A stretch of DNA of 64,000 bases, from contig JANQNX010000010.1 in assembly GCA_028279365.1 (NCBI GenBank), positions 332,206-396,205 on the forward strand, in the 5' to 3' direction. This document shows, one piece after another, positions 17,386-28,485 of the stretch. Below the pieces are notes generated by a model. It was not told the DNA's origin and did no database searches. It worked only from the letters and a program-made list of their open reading frames with translations. Each line of letters begins with the position of its first letter. Position 1 is the first letter of the stretch. The position numbers and the translations under genes are program-made. Origin of the DNA: Gammaproteobacteria bacterium. GTDB taxonomy: Bacteria > Pseudomonadota > Gammaproteobacteria > Eutrophobiales > Eutrophobiaceae.

Positions 17386-17632
17386 TCAAACCACAATTAT
17401 TTCGTTGCATTTCGCAACACCACACATCCACTTTTTTGTATCGTTTTACGACAGTTGATTTCAACGTCAAAAGCGATGAAGATAGTCATCTTCTTAAGAT
17501 GTTCATATCGTAAAACTACGTTGTACTTCTGCCAGGATAATTATTGTGAGTATGCTACTTAGCAAGCAAAAGACTTATTGATTACCAACAGCAGTAATGA
17601 TCAGCGCTACTCAAACAGAGGGGAAGAGAGCG

Positions 17633-19435
17633 ATGCCTACTAGTAATAAAAAACTGTTGGCCTGGGTCAATGATCTCGTTGATCTATGTCAACCCGATGC
17701 CGTCGTATGGTGCGATGGTTCCAAGCAAGAATGGGAAACCATGTGTCAGATCATGGTTAACACCGGCACGGCAAAAAAGCTTGATGAAAACAAGCGTCCG
17801 AACAGCTACTACGTGCGTTCTGTCCCAGAGGACGTAGCACGTGTTGAAGACAGGACGTTCATATGTTCAGAGAAACAAGAGGATGCCGGCCCGACTAATA
17901 ACTGGTGCGACCCTGCTGAAATGCGGGAAACACTGAACGGTCTTTTCAACGGCTGTATGAAAGGCAGAACCATGTATGTGATTCCTTTCAATATGGGGCC
18001 AATTGGTTCTGATATCTCACAGATTGGTGTTGAAGTTTCTGACTCACCCTATGTGGTTGCAAGCATGCATATCATGGCGAGGGTCGGGAATGCCGTGTTG
18101 GAAACGCTCGGCAATGATGATTTCGTCCCATGCGTCCACACCGTCGGTGCGCCATTAGAACCGGGACAGCAAGATGCACCCTGGCCTTGTAATCCGGACA
18201 ATCGCTATATCGTCCACTATCCAGAAACACGTGAAATCTGGTCACATGGTTCCGGTTATGGTGGTAATGCCCTACTAGGTAAAAAGTGTTTTGCTTTGCG
18301 TATTGCATCCAGCATGGGCCGCGAAGAGGGCTGGCTGGCTGAGCATATGTTAATTATGAAACTCACCAACCCCGAAGGAGAAACACAATATGTGGCCGGC
18401 GCGTTCCCGAGTGCCTGCGGTAAAACCAACCTGGCCATGATTACCCCTTCCTTACCCGGATGGAAAGTGGAAACCATCGGCGATGATATTTGCTGGATGA
18501 AGTTTGGTGAAGATGGACAGCTCTATGCGATCAACCCCGAAGCCGGTTTTTTTGGCGTTGCACCCGGCACCAGTATGGCATCGAATGCCAATGCCATGCT
18601 TTCCATGACTAAAAACTCAATTTTTACCAACGTAGCTGAAACCGATGACGGTGATGTCTGGTGGGAAGGCATGACTGAAACACCACCGGCACACCTTATC
18701 GACTGGAAGGGTAATGATTGGACTCCCGATTCCGATACCCCTGCTGCACATCCCAACGCTCGCTTTACTGCTCCGGCTGAACAGTGCCCGGTGATTGCAG
18801 ATGAATGGCAAGATCCTGAAGGCGTACCCATTAGCGCTATTCTATTTGGTGGACGCCGGGCATCTGTCGTGCCGTTGGTTACGGAAGCCTTGGACTGGAA
18901 TCATGGTACCTTTATGGGAACCATCATTGCGTCAGAAATGACTGCGGCGGCATTTGGTACGATTGGAAAACTCAGACGCGATCCGATGGCGATGTTACCT
19001 TTCTGTGGCTATAACATGGCAGATTACTGGGGGCATTGGCTAAAAATGGGTCACAAACAGGGAGCGAAGCTGCCCAAGGTGTTTTACGTTAACTGGTTCA
19101 GAAAAAATGACGCCGGTAAATTCATGTGGCCCGGCTTTGGTGAAAATAGTCGTGTCCTAAAATGGATCTTTGAACGTTGCAACGGAAAAGCAGAGGCGTT
19201 AGCAACGCCAATCGGTATGATGCCAACCCTGGAAGCGATCGATATGGATGGGCTCGACATTAATGAAACGGATAAAGCCAATTTGTTCCGGGTAGATATC
19301 GAAGGCTGGTTACAAGAACTACCCAGCATTAAAGACTATTACGAGAGTTTTGGCAGTCATTTACCTGAGGAGTTATGGCAACAAATCGCGGAGCTTAAAA
19401 AGCGGCTGGAGTCGGAACAACAAGCCGTCGCATGA
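17633..19435 (+). CDS. pckG: Phosphoenolpyruvate carboxykinase (GTP)
   Basis: 600 residues, the size of GTP-dependent PEPCK and unrelated to the shorter ATP enzyme usual in Gammaproteobacteria. The start at 17633 follows a purine-rich GAGGGGAAGAGAG site. Diagnostic motifs include [12 protein letters not shown] (kinase-1a loop with the reactive Cys), [13 protein letters not shown], and [25 protein letters not shown] near the GTP site. It makes PEP from oxaloacetate, so together with the neighbouring malate synthase it supports growth on acetate, fatty acids or other C2-yielding compounds. It could be of transferred origin. Confidence 0.97.
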   Translation: MPTSNKKLLAWVNDLVDLCQPDAVVWCDGSKQEWETMCQIMVNTGTAKKLDENKRPNSYYVRSVPEDVARVEDRTFICSEKQEDAGPTNNWCDPAEMRETLNGLFNGCMKGRTMYVIPFNMGPIGSDISQIGVEVSDSPYVVASMHIMARVGNAVLETLGNDDFVPCVHTVGAPLEPGQQDAPWPCNPDNRYIVHYPETREIWSHGSGYGGNALLGKKCFALRIASSMGREEGWLAEHMLIMKLTNPEGETQYVAGAFPSACGKTNLAMITPSLPGWKVETIGDDICWMKFGEDGQLYAINPEAGFFGVAPGTSMASNANAMLSMTKNSIFTNVAETDDGDVWWEGMTETPPAHLIDWKGNDWTPDSDTPAAHPNARFTAPAEQCPVIADEWQDPEGVPISAILFGGRRASVVPLVTEALDWNHGTFMGTIIASEMTAAAFGTIGKLRRDPMAMLPFCGYNMADYWGHWLKMGHKQGAKLPKVFYVNWFRKNDAGKFMWPGFGENSRVLKWIFERCNGKAEALATPIGMMPTLEAIDMDGLDINETDKANLFRVDIEGWLQELPSIKDYYESFGSHLPEELWQQIAELKKRLESEQQAVA

Positions 19436-19667
19436 TGTAGCTTTTTGACAGGTGCAAAACACAGCATTGCCTATCTGTTCGATGCCTGTGATGCAGACAC
19501 CGAATACAATCTCAGTTGCATAAAGTGAGTAACGAAAAACAACTCGCTTTGTTAAAAAAGCTCATCGTTTGATTAATAAAAACTCTTAGTTTTGTTTGCT
19601 GTTCACAGCAAGCTAAGCTAACATGCTGCATTGCAGCAATAACGTTTTAAAGGTAGCTATACAGATT

Positions 19668-21854
19668 ATGCAAATCGATTCAGATAATTACGTCTCGCTC
19701 GGCAAACTTAAAATACAGACGCCATTACATGACCTGGTAAAAAAGGACATTGCACCCAAGACCAGGGTGACAAACAAACAATTCTGGACCGCAATGGAAA
19801 ACCTGATTGCAAATAACATGGATGACAATGCCAGGTTGTTAAAAAAGCGCGACAGCTTACAAAAGAAAATTGATAAATGGCATATCGAACATCGTGGCAA
19901 AAAGCACAAGCCTGCCGCCTATAAAAAATTCCTAAAAGAGATCGGTTACCTGGCAGAGGAAGTGGCTGATTTTGAGATTAACAGTGACAATGTCGACGAT
20001 GAAATTGCTAACGTACCCGGACCACAACTGGTCGTCCCTTTGGACAATGCCCGTTATGTACTGAATGCGGTCAACGCGCGCTGGGGTAGTTTATACGATG
20101 CCTACTACTCAACCGATACTGTGTCTGAAGCCAACGGCTGTCGAAAGATAAAAAAATATAACCCGATCCGTGGTGAACGTGTGATAGAACGGGCGCGGAA
20201 TCTACTCGACAGACATTTCGCATTGGAGCGTGATACCCACAAGCATGTCACCCAATATTTCATCAAGAACAATCAGCTTACTGTGCACTTTGGTGATGGA
20301 AGTGAAACTACCTTACTAAAACCGCAACAGTTCATTGGTTATACCGGCAAGCCGGAGAACCCGGATTCAGTCCTGCTATGCCATCATAGCCTGCACCTTG
20401 AAATCAAATTTGGTGATGGCTTTTTTATTGGTCGTCGCGACCATGCCAAGATTTATGATATTCAATTGGAATCAGCCGTCACCGCTATCATGGACTGTGA
20501 AGACTCGGTCGCATCAGTCGATATGGAAGACAAACTCAAGGTGTATCGCAACTGGCTCGGTTTAATGAAAGGCACGCTGGTGCGCACGATTGAAAAAGAA
20601 GGGGAAACTATTAAGCGCAGCATGGAGCCGGATAAAACTTACATTGGCAGCAATGGTAAACCGGTAGTCAAGCATGGTCGCAGTTTGATGCTGGTACGAA
20701 ACGTCGGCAACCATCTTTATACCGATATGGTGTTATACGATGGCAAACCTGTGCCGGAAACATTCGTTGATCTGTTGGTCACGTCATTATCTGCTGTGCA
20801 TGATCTGAACGGAAACAGCAAACGTGGCAATAGCCGTAAAGGCTCTATTTATATTGTGAAGCCCAAAATGCATGGCCCTGAGGAAGTGGCATTTAACAAT
20901 AATCTGTTTGCCCAGGCAGAACAGGCCTTGAGCTTAAAAGAAAACACTTTAAAGATGGGGATCATGGATGAAGAACGACGCACGTCGGTCAACCTGAAGG
21001 CCTGTATCCATGCAGCAAAAGATCGTGTGGTATTTATCAATACCGGTTTTCTTGATCGTACTGGCGATGATATTCATACCAACATGGAAGCCGGGCCGAT
21101 TATTCCTAAAGACGAAATCAAACAGGCGAAATGGTTGAATGCCTACGAAAACTCGAACGTACAGATCGGGCTCGAATGCGGACTGAAAGACAAGGCGCAG
21201 ATCGGTAAAGGTATGTGGGCGATGCCGGAAGAAATGAATGCCATGATGAAAACCAAGATTCAGCATTTGAAAGCCGGTGCTAATACCTCATGGGTACCAT
21301 CACCAGTGGCAGCAACATTACATGCCATTCATTATCACCGACTCAATGTCAAAAGCCGGCAGATGGCGCTAATGGATCTGGCCAAGGTACCGGTTGATGA
21401 CATATTGGATATCCCTGTACTCAATGGTAAACGCAAACTAAGCACTCTCGAGATACGACATGAACTGGAAAATAACGCTCAGGGCATACTCGGCTATGTA
21501 TCTCGCTGGGTCGGTCAGGGGGTTGGCTGTTCCAAGGTACCTGACATTAACGACACGGCACTCATGGAAGACTGTGCGACACTGAGGATATCCAGTCAAC
21601 ATATTGCCAACTGGTTACATCATGGCATCGTCAGCAAAGATGAAGTACGTGAAGCCATGAAACGGATGGCGGTGATTGTCGATAGGCAAAACCGTGATGA
21701 TAAAAATTACGAACCGATGTCGAAAGATTTCAGTGCCAGCGTTCCTTTTCTGGCCGCGATTGATCTGGTACTAAAGGGACGTAAACAACCCAACGGCTAT
21801 ACCGAATTTATTTTGTATAAACGTCGACTCGAACAGAAGAACCTCGGGAATTAA
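19668..21854 (+). CDS. glcB: Malate synthase G
   Basis: 728 residues from the ATG at 19668; an ATG at 19623 is in frame but adds residues unlike the family. Isoform G is shown by the length and by motifs such as ALNAVNARWGSLYDAYY-like LNAVNARWGSLYDAYYSTD, MDCEDSVASVDMEDKL, GPIIPKDEIKQAKWL and AGANTSWVPSPVAATLHAIHYH. It condenses glyoxylate and acetyl-CoA to malate in the cytoplasm. No isocitrate lyase is in the window. It follows pckG on the same strand after a 230-bp gap with no gene, so they may be regulated separately. Confidence 0.97.
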   Translation: MQIDSDNYVSLGKLKIQTPLHDLVKKDIAPKTRVTNKQFWTAMENLIANNMDDNARLLKKRDSLQKKIDKWHIEHRGKKHKPAAYKKFLKEIGYLAEEVADFEINSDNVDDEIANVPGPQLVVPLDNARYVLNAVNARWGSLYDAYYSTDTVSEANGCRKIKKYNPIRGERVIERARNLLDRHFALERDTHKHVTQYFIKNNQLTVHFGDGSETTLLKPQQFIGYTGKPENPDSVLLCHHSLHLEIKFGDGFFIGRRDHAKIYDIQLESAVTAIMDCEDSVASVDMEDKLKVYRNWLGLMKGTLVRTIEKEGETIKRSMEPDKTYIGSNGKPVVKHGRSLMLVRNVGNHLYTDMVLYDGKPVPETFVDLLVTSLSAVHDLNGNSKRGNSRKGSIYIVKPKMHGPEEVAFNNNLFAQAEQALSLKENTLKMGIMDEERRTSVNLKACIHAAKDRVVFINTGFLDRTGDDIHTNMEAGPIIPKDEIKQAKWLNAYENSNVQIGLECGLKDKAQIGKGMWAMPEEMNAMMKTKIQHLKAGANTSWVPSPVAATLHAIHYHRLNVKSRQMALMDLAKVPVDDILDIPVLNGKRKLSTLEIRHELENNAQGILGYVSRWVGQGVGCSKVPDINDTALMEDCATLRISSQHIANWLHHGIVSKDEVREAMKRMAVIVDRQNRDDKNYEPMSKDFSASVPFLAAIDLVLKGRKQPNGYTEFILYKRRLEQKNLGN

Positions 21855-21883
21855 CTTATCGCTGCCTGACGACAGCGATACAT

Positions 21884-22819
21884 TCACAGAGAACGATTAA
21901 ATGCGGATTCAAACCCTTGTTTGAATTCATCCAACGTAAAGCGATGGTTTTGCGTACCATGTTGTTCGATCTTGATCGCACCCATTAGCGACGCAATACG
22001 ACCGGTAGTTTCCCAATCCATGTCATGCGTTAAGCCATACAGTAAACCGGCGCGATAGGCATCGCCGCAGCCGGTCGGGTCATTAATTACGGCCGGTTTT
22101 GCCTGGGGTATATCAAACTCTTTGTCTTTAGTATAAATACTCGAACCCTCTCCACCTCGTGTGACGATTAAGGCATCGACCATCTCACTAATCTGTTGCG
22201 CGCTTAGACCGGTACGGTCCTGCATTAACTGCCACTCATAATCATTGACCGTTACCCAGGCCGCCTTATCAATGAACTGTGTCAGTTCTTCACCATTGAA
22301 CATCGGCATACCCTGGCCCGGATCGAAGATAAATGGGATATCAGCATCGGCAAATTGTTCAGCATGTTGCAACATACCGTCGCGTCCATCTGGAGAAATA
22401 ATCCCTAACTGAACATCTTTTGCATCGCTGATTTTATTTTTATGTGATTCGTTCATTGCGCCAGGGTGAAACGCGGTAATCTGATTATCATCCAGATCGG
22501 TAGTAATGAATGCCTGACCGGTAAAGGATTCATCAATGATGGTAATATGATCACGATTGATTCCATTCTCATCCATCCAGCTGGCATAAGGGTTAAAATC
22601 TTTACCGACCGTTGCCATCGGTAATGCCAGATTGTTTTGCAACAGGTTCAGACCATAGGCAATATTACCGGCACAACCGCCAAACTCCTTACGCATATCC
22701 GGCACCAGAAATGACACATTTAGCATGTGCACTTTATCCGGCAAGATATGATTTTTAAACTGATCGGGAAATACCATGATATGGTCGTAGGCCATTGACC
22801 CACAAATTAGTACACTCAT
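21884..22819 (-). CDS. PfkB-family carbohydrate/nucleoside kinase (adenosine kinase-like)
   Basis: 311 residues of the ribokinase fold. The N terminus reads MSVLICGSMAYDHIMVFPDQF, a sugar-binding segment FGGCAGNIAYGLNLL follows, and the C-terminal DPTGCGDAYRAGLLYGL carries the catalytic Asp and anion hole. The sequence most resembles the bacterial adenosine kinase-like branch of PfkB kinases, although substrate cannot be fixed by eye. It converges on glcB. A stem-loop TATCGCTG/CAGCGATA at 21857-21880 lies between the two stops. Confidence 0.88.
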   Translation of the reverse strand: MSVLICGSMAYDHIMVFPDQFKNHILPDKVHMLNVSFLVPDMRKEFGGCAGNIAYGLNLLQNNLALPMATVGKDFNPYASWMDENGINRDHITIIDESFTGQAFITTDLDDNQITAFHPGAMNESHKNKISDAKDVQLGIISPDGRDGMLQHAEQFADADIPFIFDPGQGMPMFNGEELTQFIDKAAWVTVNDYEWQLMQDRTGLSAQQISEMVDALIVTRGGEGSSIYTKDKEFDIPQAKPAVINDPTGCGDAYRAGLLYGLTHDMDWETTGRIASLMGAIKIEQHGTQNHRFTLDEFKQGFESAFNRSL

Positions 22820-22911
22820 TTACGTTTATCCTTCATTATTCGAGGTGCGTGCAATATAACATTGTTAACTGTTTTTTTAATCATTGCGTGATTAATCACC
22901 TAAAAATAATA

Positions 22912-23580
22912 ATGAACATCGAACCGCTTACACTGACACAGTCATTTTTTCATCATCAAACACTGTTTGCTTTTATTGCTTACAGCATCGCTGTTTTGGT
23001 ATTGCTGCCAGCCTTCTACCTTGTGCATGAAAAACTAAACCATCATTACTTGCAAGCGATGTGGGACAAGATCGGCATGCCGCTGTTACGCACGGTCATA
23101 TTGATTGGTTTTATTTTACTAATTTATCCATTGAATTACGGCCTGGCACAAGCACCAGCGTTATCAGAACTGATGGGATCGGATAACAGCAGACGAGACT
23201 TTCTGGTGAATATTGTTTTTCTTTTGACTTTCCTCTACCCGTTCATCCCGCTATTGGGCAAATCTGAGGAATTCATTATTCCCCTACAAGGCATACTTTG
23301 CAGCATGATACTGTTTCGCTGGCTTTGCCAAGCACTAGGAGTAAATGACTATAGTTTGATTGTTAATCTGAGCACATTTCTGATAATCATCTGCATTGCC
23401 TTCCTTACGCACTGGTTAGCAAAACACCTATCTGCCTATCTAGGCCAACACCTGGATAACACATTAAACCGGCAGGGCTTTGTTATACTCTCTTTCCACG
23501 CCATTATTATGATCATGCAAAGCCCGATCATTTTTTTATATAGCCAAAGTTTAGGCCACCAGCTGCTCAAGCCAATATGA
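22912..23580 (+). CDS. Uncharacterised integral membrane protein
   Basis: 222 residues from the ATG at 22912, which avoids the overlap with the divergent kinase gene that an earlier start would create. About six hydrophobic segments are visible, including LFAFIAYSIAVLVLLPAFYL, LLRTVILIGFILLIYPLNYG and the histidine-containing FLTHWLAKHL. No catalytic motif is recognised. It lies alone between a divergent sugar kinase and a histidine kinase gene. Confidence 0.7.
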   Translation: MNIEPLTLTQSFFHHQTLFAFIAYSIAVLVLLPAFYLVHEKLNHHYLQAMWDKIGMPLLRTVILIGFILLIYPLNYGLAQAPALSELMGSDNSRRDFLVNIVFLLTFLYPFIPLLGKSEEFIIPLQGILCSMILFRWLCQALGVNDYSLIVNLSTFLIIICIAFLTHWLAKHLSAYLGQHLDNTLNRQGFVILSFHAIIMIMQSPIIFLYSQSLGHQLLKPI

Positions 23581-23628
23581 CCTGTTTTCAACAACAGGAT
23601 AAGTCTGGTCATTGTCAGAACCATATAA

Positions 23629-25140
23629 ATGGTACACAACTTGCTAAAAGTTCATATGCTTGATCAGATACCAACAACAGTAGAGTTTATTAATCTGCTG
23701 ATAAAAGAAGCGCCAGCTGCGATTGCAATACTAGATAAAAATATGCGCTATCTGGCTTATAGTGATCGTTGGTTAACAGACTATGCCATTTCAAAAACAT
23801 CCATCGTTGGCGAATCGCATTATGATTACTTTCCCGATCTTCGACCGGAATGGATTGAAGAACATCAAAAAGCACTCCAGGGAGAAACGATTGAAGCCAG
23901 GGATCAAAAATTTGAGCGGTTAGACAACAGCGAAATATGGATGCGGCGAAAATATATGCCGTGGAGGGATACCGACAACAACATCGCCGGAATCGTTATT
24001 TTCAATGAAGTCACCACTGCGCACATGCAACTGCTGGAAACATTGGAAACTCTGAAGAAGACCAACCAGGAACTGAACGATTCGAAAACATTACAGAACC
24101 TGATCCTGGAAAACTTCCCTGACTACATTTTTATCAAGGACAGTGATTTCAAAATAGTCATGGCAAATAGGAATTTTATCAATATCTATCCACCGGAAAA
24201 GCGTGATTATGTTATTGGTTACACGACATTTGAAGAGTATGAAACGGAAGAAGTCGATTTGTTTTTGGAAATGGATAAAAAAGCATTAATGGAAGGCTAT
24301 TCCGAGATAATTGAACACATCATTTCCCCGGATGGGGTTCGCAGAACTCTTTTCACAAAAAAAATTCGCTTTGAAAATAACAGGAATGAAGCTTACATTT
24401 TAGGAATTGCAATCGATGTCACTGAACGCGAAACACTAATTAAAACGCTTAAAGATCAGAATGAAGAATTAGCCGCGTTTTCATACCGAGCTTCACATGA
24501 TTTAAAAGGACCTTTGGTTAGCATGCAGCGCCTGGCATCCTACATTTATGAAGATTTGAATGAAGGTGAAATTGAAGAGGCAAAAGAAAACATATTAAAA
24601 ATACAGAAGCAATCGGAAAACCTGGTGCAACTGGTTGCCGACATACTCGACTTAACCAAGGCCACGCTTAAAGATGTCGTATTCGAAAAGGTAAACATTA
24701 CGGCTATCATCGAAAACTTACTGGATAAGTATGACATGCTGATTAAAGATAACGATGTTGAAATCCGGTTTGATAAAGACATGTATGTGCTTAGCGAGGC
24801 GACCCGTATTACCCAAATCCTCGAGAACCTCATTATTAACGGCGTCAACTATGCTGATGTCGCTAAAACACAACGCTTTGTTTCAATTTCACTCGAACAG
24901 AAGAAAAACAGTTACCAACTGTTAATAGAAGATAACGGGATCGGTATTCCCGCTGAGGCTGGAGAAGACATCTATAAATTATTTACCCGATATAATACCT
25001 TGGCTGACGGCACAGGTATTGGCATGGCTATTGTAAAGAAGCACGTCGATAAACTTGACGGAAAAATAGGTTACACTAGCTCTGAACAAGGCACATTATT
25101 CAAATTAATTATTCCAGGGAAGATAGGCGAAGTACTATGA
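23629..25140 (+). CDS. PAS-domain sensor histidine kinase
   Basis: 503 residues (an ATG at 23656 is an alternative start). There are no membrane segments, so it is a cytoplasmic sensor. Two PAS domains (about 15-135 and 150-270) are followed by a HisKA helix with the phosphoacceptor H in SYRASHDLKGPLVSM. A HATPase domain then has ENLIINGVNYAD (N box), IEDNGIGIP, a YKLFTRYNT F box and GTGIGMAIVKK. It overlaps a single-domain response regulator gene by 4 bp, which forms its evident partner. Signal unknown. Confidence 0.95.
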   Translation: MVHNLLKVHMLDQIPTTVEFINLLIKEAPAAIAILDKNMRYLAYSDRWLTDYAISKTSIVGESHYDYFPDLRPEWIEEHQKALQGETIEARDQKFERLDNSEIWMRRKYMPWRDTDNNIAGIVIFNEVTTAHMQLLETLETLKKTNQELNDSKTLQNLILENFPDYIFIKDSDFKIVMANRNFINIYPPEKRDYVIGYTTFEEYETEEVDLFLEMDKKALMEGYSEIIEHIISPDGVRRTLFTKKIRFENNRNEAYILGIAIDVTERETLIKTLKDQNEELAAFSYRASHDLKGPLVSMQRLASYIYEDLNEGEIEEAKENILKIQKQSENLVQLVADILDLTKATLKDVVFEKVNITAIIENLLDKYDMLIKDNDVEIRFDKDMYVLSEATRITQILENLIINGVNYADVAKTQRFVSISLEQKKNSYQLLIEDNGIGIPAEAGEDIYKLFTRYNTLADGTGIGMAIVKKHVDKLDGKIGYTSSEQGTLFKLIIPGKIGEVL

Positions 25141-25559
25141 ATAAATATTCCGTATTGATTGTTGACGATAGTGAAGCAGATCGATATTTACTTAAGAGGG
25201 ATTTGAAAGGCATCAAAAATATCACTCATGTACATGAAGCAAGCAATGGCAAAGAGGCACTCGATTTTTTGACCAACCATGAAAATAATTCCAAACAGTA
25301 TCCTAATAAATTTCCACCATTGTTCATATTTTTTGACATTAATATGCCAGTCATAGATGGTTTTGGTTTTTTAAAAGGCTTTGATGAAATTAAGGACGGT
25401 TATGAAAATTATGATTCAATCATCTTCATCATGTTTACCACTTCACAACTACAACAAGAAATTGATCTGGCTTTGTCTTATGAGTTTGTCAAAGAATATC
25501 TGATTAAGGGAGACATTGATAAGACCACGTTAAAAGAACGCTTATCCAAGTACCACTAA
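25137..25559 (+). CDS. Single-domain (CheY-like) response regulator
   Basis: 140 residues, receiver domain only: acidic pair in IVDDSEADRYLLKRDL, phosphoacceptor Asp in FFDINMPVIDGF, switch Thr in FTTSQ and Lys in YLIKGD. It has the Rcp1-type insert around residues 45-55. With no output domain it must act through protein contact. The ATGA overlap with the kinase gene shows they are made together. Confidence 0.95.
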   Translation: MNKYSVLIVDDSEADRYLLKRDLKGIKNITHVHEASNGKEALDFLTNHENNSKQYPNKFPPLFIFFDINMPVIDGFGFLKGFDEIKDGYENYDSIIFIMFTTSQLQQEIDLALSYEFVKEYLIKGDIDKTTLKERLSKYH

Positions 25560-25592
25560 GCCGGGAATTCGTTTCATTATCAGTGGCAGAGT

Positions 25593-28409
25593 CTAGAGTA
25601 GTGATTTAAGAAAATAACCGGTATGAGAGGATTTGTTTTTAGCAATATCTTCCGGTGTCCCGGTGGCAATGATTTCACCACCGCCATCACCGCCTTCCGG
25701 CCCGAGATCGACTATCCAGTCAGCCGTTTTAATCACATCCAGGTTATGCTCAATCACAATAATGGTATTACCATGCTCACGTAAGCGATGGAGGATATCG
25801 AGCAGCTGTTGAATATCATGAAAATGTAAACCGGTTGTCGGTTCATCAAGAATATACAGTGTCTTACCAGTATCGCGTTTGGATAATTCTTTTGACAACT
25901 TCACTCGCTGCGCTTCACCACCGGACAGGGTAGTCGCGTTCTGTCCTAGCTTGATGTAAGACAGTCCTACATCTACCAGCGTTTGTAATTTTCTTGCCAA
26001 CACCGGCACTGCATCAAAAAACTCGCGCGCCTCTTCAACGCTCATCTCTAGTGCTTCGTGTATATTCTTACCCTTATAACGAATATCCAGCGTTTCCCGG
26101 TTATAGCGTTTGCCTTTACAAACATCACAAGGCACATAGATATCGGGCAGGAAATGCATTTCGACTTTAATCAGCCCATCGCCCTGACAAGCTTCACAAC
26201 GTCCGCCTTTGACATTAAAGCTGAACCGCCCCGGCTTATAGCCACGCGAGCGTGCCTCGGGTGTAGTTGAATAAAGTTCTCTGATGGGAGTAAAAAGACC
26301 GGTATAGGTTGCAGGATTAGATCGCGGCGTTCGTCCTATCGGGCTTTGATCAATGTCAACGACCTTATCAAACTGATCCAGACCTTCAATTGATTTAAAC
26401 GCTGACGGCGTCGTATTGGCACGGTTTAAATCCCTGGCCGCAATCTGATATAGCGTATCGTTAATTAATGTCGATTTGCCCGAGCCTGAGACGCCGGTAA
26501 TACAAGTCATCAAGCCAACCGGGATAGTTAAATCCACATTCTTTAGATTATTGCCGCTGACTTTTTTTAATTCCATCACCTGCATCGGATTAAATGGTGT
26601 GCGAGACTTTGGCACGGCAATCATTTTTTTACCGGATAAGTATTTGCCGGTTAGTGATTTCTTATTGGACGCGACTTGTTTTGGTGTGCCCTGCGCGACA
26701 ATTTCACCCCCATGTACTCCTGCCCCGGGACCGATATCAATCACGTGGTCAGCCGCATTGATCGCTTCTTCATCATGCTCGACGACAATCACGGTGTTAC
26801 CAAGATCACGTAAATGAAACAAGGTACCTAGCAAACGTTGATTATCACGCTGGTGTAAACCGATAGAGGGTTCATCAAGAACATACATCACACCAACCAG
26901 ACCGGCGCCTATCTGACTGGCCAGACGAATACGCTGGGCTTCACCACCAGACAAAGTCTCGGCACTTCGTTCAAGCGTTAAATAATCCAGCCCGACATTG
27001 ACCAGAAAATTGAGCCGGTCATTCACTTCCTTGAGTATCTTGACGGCAATCTTTCCGCGCGCGCCTTTTAATTTGAGTTTGCTGAAGAACTGCTGTGCTG
27101 TGGCAATCGGCATGGCCGTGATTTCAGGCAGGGCTATGTTTTCAATCAACACATGCCGGGCCGATTCATTCAGACGCGTACCATTGCAGGCACTGCAGGG
27201 CTTGTGTCCCTGATACTTGGCCAACTCTTCTCGCACCATGACAGAGTCAGTTTCCCGGTAACGTCGTTGTAAATTGGGAATAATCCCTTCGAATGGGTGT
27301 TGTCGAATCACTTTGCGATTGCGTTCTCGCATATATTCGAATTCGATTTCCTCGTCGCCACTGCCATATAACAAGATATCCTGATGTTTTTTTGTCAAAT
27401 CTTTATAAGGCGTATCCAGATCAAATTGATAATGCTTGGCCAGTGAATGAATCATCTGGAAGTAATAGGCATTGCGTCTGTCCCAGCCTTTTATCGCTCC
27501 GCCGGGCAAGCTTAAATCAGGGTTTTGTACCACCCGCTCCGGATCAAAAAACTGGATATTGCCCAAGCCATCGCAAAGCGAACAGGCACCGGCCGGGTTG
27601 TTAAACGAAAATAACTTGGGTTCCAGTTCATTCAAACTGTAACCACATTGCTTACAAGCATAACGGGAGGAAAACAATTGCTCATCATCATCACCCGCCA
27701 TCGGGATAATCAATGCGATACCATCAGATAACCGTAACGCAGTCTCAAACGATTCGCTTAGACGCAGGCGTAAGTCCTCGCGTACCTTAAACCTGTCCAC
27801 CACGACTTCAATCGTGTGCTTTTTATGCAGCTCCAGATTCGGCACTTGATCCAGCTCCATGATTTCGCCATCAACGCGAGCACGGATAAAGCCTTCAGAA
27901 CGTAAACGATCAATAACTTGTATATGTTCGCCTTTCCTGCCCTGAACAACCGGTGCCAGCAACATCAGCTTTTCTTCCTCTGGTCGCGCCAAGACCAGAT
28001 CGACCATTTGTGAAATGGTTTGCGCTTCCAGCAAACTATTATGTTTTGGGCAATGCGGCTGACCGACCCGAGCAAATAACAAGCGTAGATAGTCATAGAT
28101 CTCGGTAATGGTGCCGACAGTCGAGCGTGGGTTATGCGACGTGGTCTTTTGTTCGATTGAAATTGCCGGGGATAAGCCCTCAATATGATCGACATCCGGT
28201 TTTTCCATCATTGATAAAAACTGGCGAGCGTAGGCAGATAAAGACTCAACATAACGCCGTTGTCCGTCCGCATAAATCGTATCAAACGCGAGTGATGATT
28301 TACCTGACCCGGAAATACCAGTCACGACAATCAGCTTGTCTCTGGGGATATCGAGATCAATATTTTTCAGGTTATGCGTACGCGCACCGCGGATAAAAAT
28401 GGTATCCAT
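25593..28409 (-). CDS. uvrA: UvrABC system protein A
   Basis: 938 residues, the usual length. Two ABC modules are visible with Walker [15 protein letters not shown] and [14 protein letters not shown], two LSGGEAQR signatures, and zinc modules CKQCG...CSLC and [16 protein letters not shown] followed by [10 protein letters not shown]. UvrA scans DNA for bulky lesions and loads UvrB in nucleotide excision repair. It is divergent from an MFS gene and ssb, an arrangement widely conserved in Proteobacteria. Confidence 0.98.
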   Translation of the reverse strand: MDTIFIRGARTHNLKNIDLDIPRDKLIVVTGISGSGKSSLAFDTIYADGQRRYVESLSAYARQFLSMMEKPDVDHIEGLSPAISIEQKTTSHNPRSTVGTITEIYDYLRLLFARVGQPHCPKHNSLLEAQTISQMVDLVLARPEEEKLMLLAPVVQGRKGEHIQVIDRLRSEGFIRARVDGEIMELDQVPNLELHKKHTIEVVVDRFKVREDLRLRLSESFETALRLSDGIALIIPMAGDDDEQLFSSRYACKQCGYSLNELEPKLFSFNNPAGACSLCDGLGNIQFFDPERVVQNPDLSLPGGAIKGWDRRNAYYFQMIHSLAKHYQFDLDTPYKDLTKKHQDILLYGSGDEEIEFEYMRERNRKVIRQHPFEGIIPNLQRRYRETDSVMVREELAKYQGHKPCSACNGTRLNESARHVLIENIALPEITAMPIATAQQFFSKLKLKGARGKIAVKILKEVNDRLNFLVNVGLDYLTLERSAETLSGGEAQRIRLASQIGAGLVGVMYVLDEPSIGLHQRDNQRLLGTLFHLRDLGNTVIVVEHDEEAINAADHVIDIGPGAGVHGGEIVAQGTPKQVASNKKSLTGKYLSGKKMIAVPKSRTPFNPMQVMELKKVSGNNLKNVDLTIPVGLMTCITGVSGSGKSTLINDTLYQIAARDLNRANTTPSAFKSIEGLDQFDKVVDIDQSPIGRTPRSNPATYTGLFTPIRELYSTTPEARSRGYKPGRFSFNVKGGRCEACQGDGLIKVEMHFLPDIYVPCDVCKGKRYNRETLDIRYKGKNIHEALEMSVEEAREFFDAVPVLARKLQTLVDVGLSYIKLGQNATTLSGGEAQRVKLSKELSKRDTGKTLYILDEPTTGLHFHDIQQLLDILHRLREHGNTIIVIEHNLDVIKTADWIVDLGPEGGDGGGEIIATGTPEDIAKNKSSHTGYFLKSLL

Positions 28410-28485
28410 TAATTACTCACACTTCAGGAAGCAACCTGCTAATATAAATTCTTTTTCAATCTCAAGCCAAATTTAATTCCCGGTC

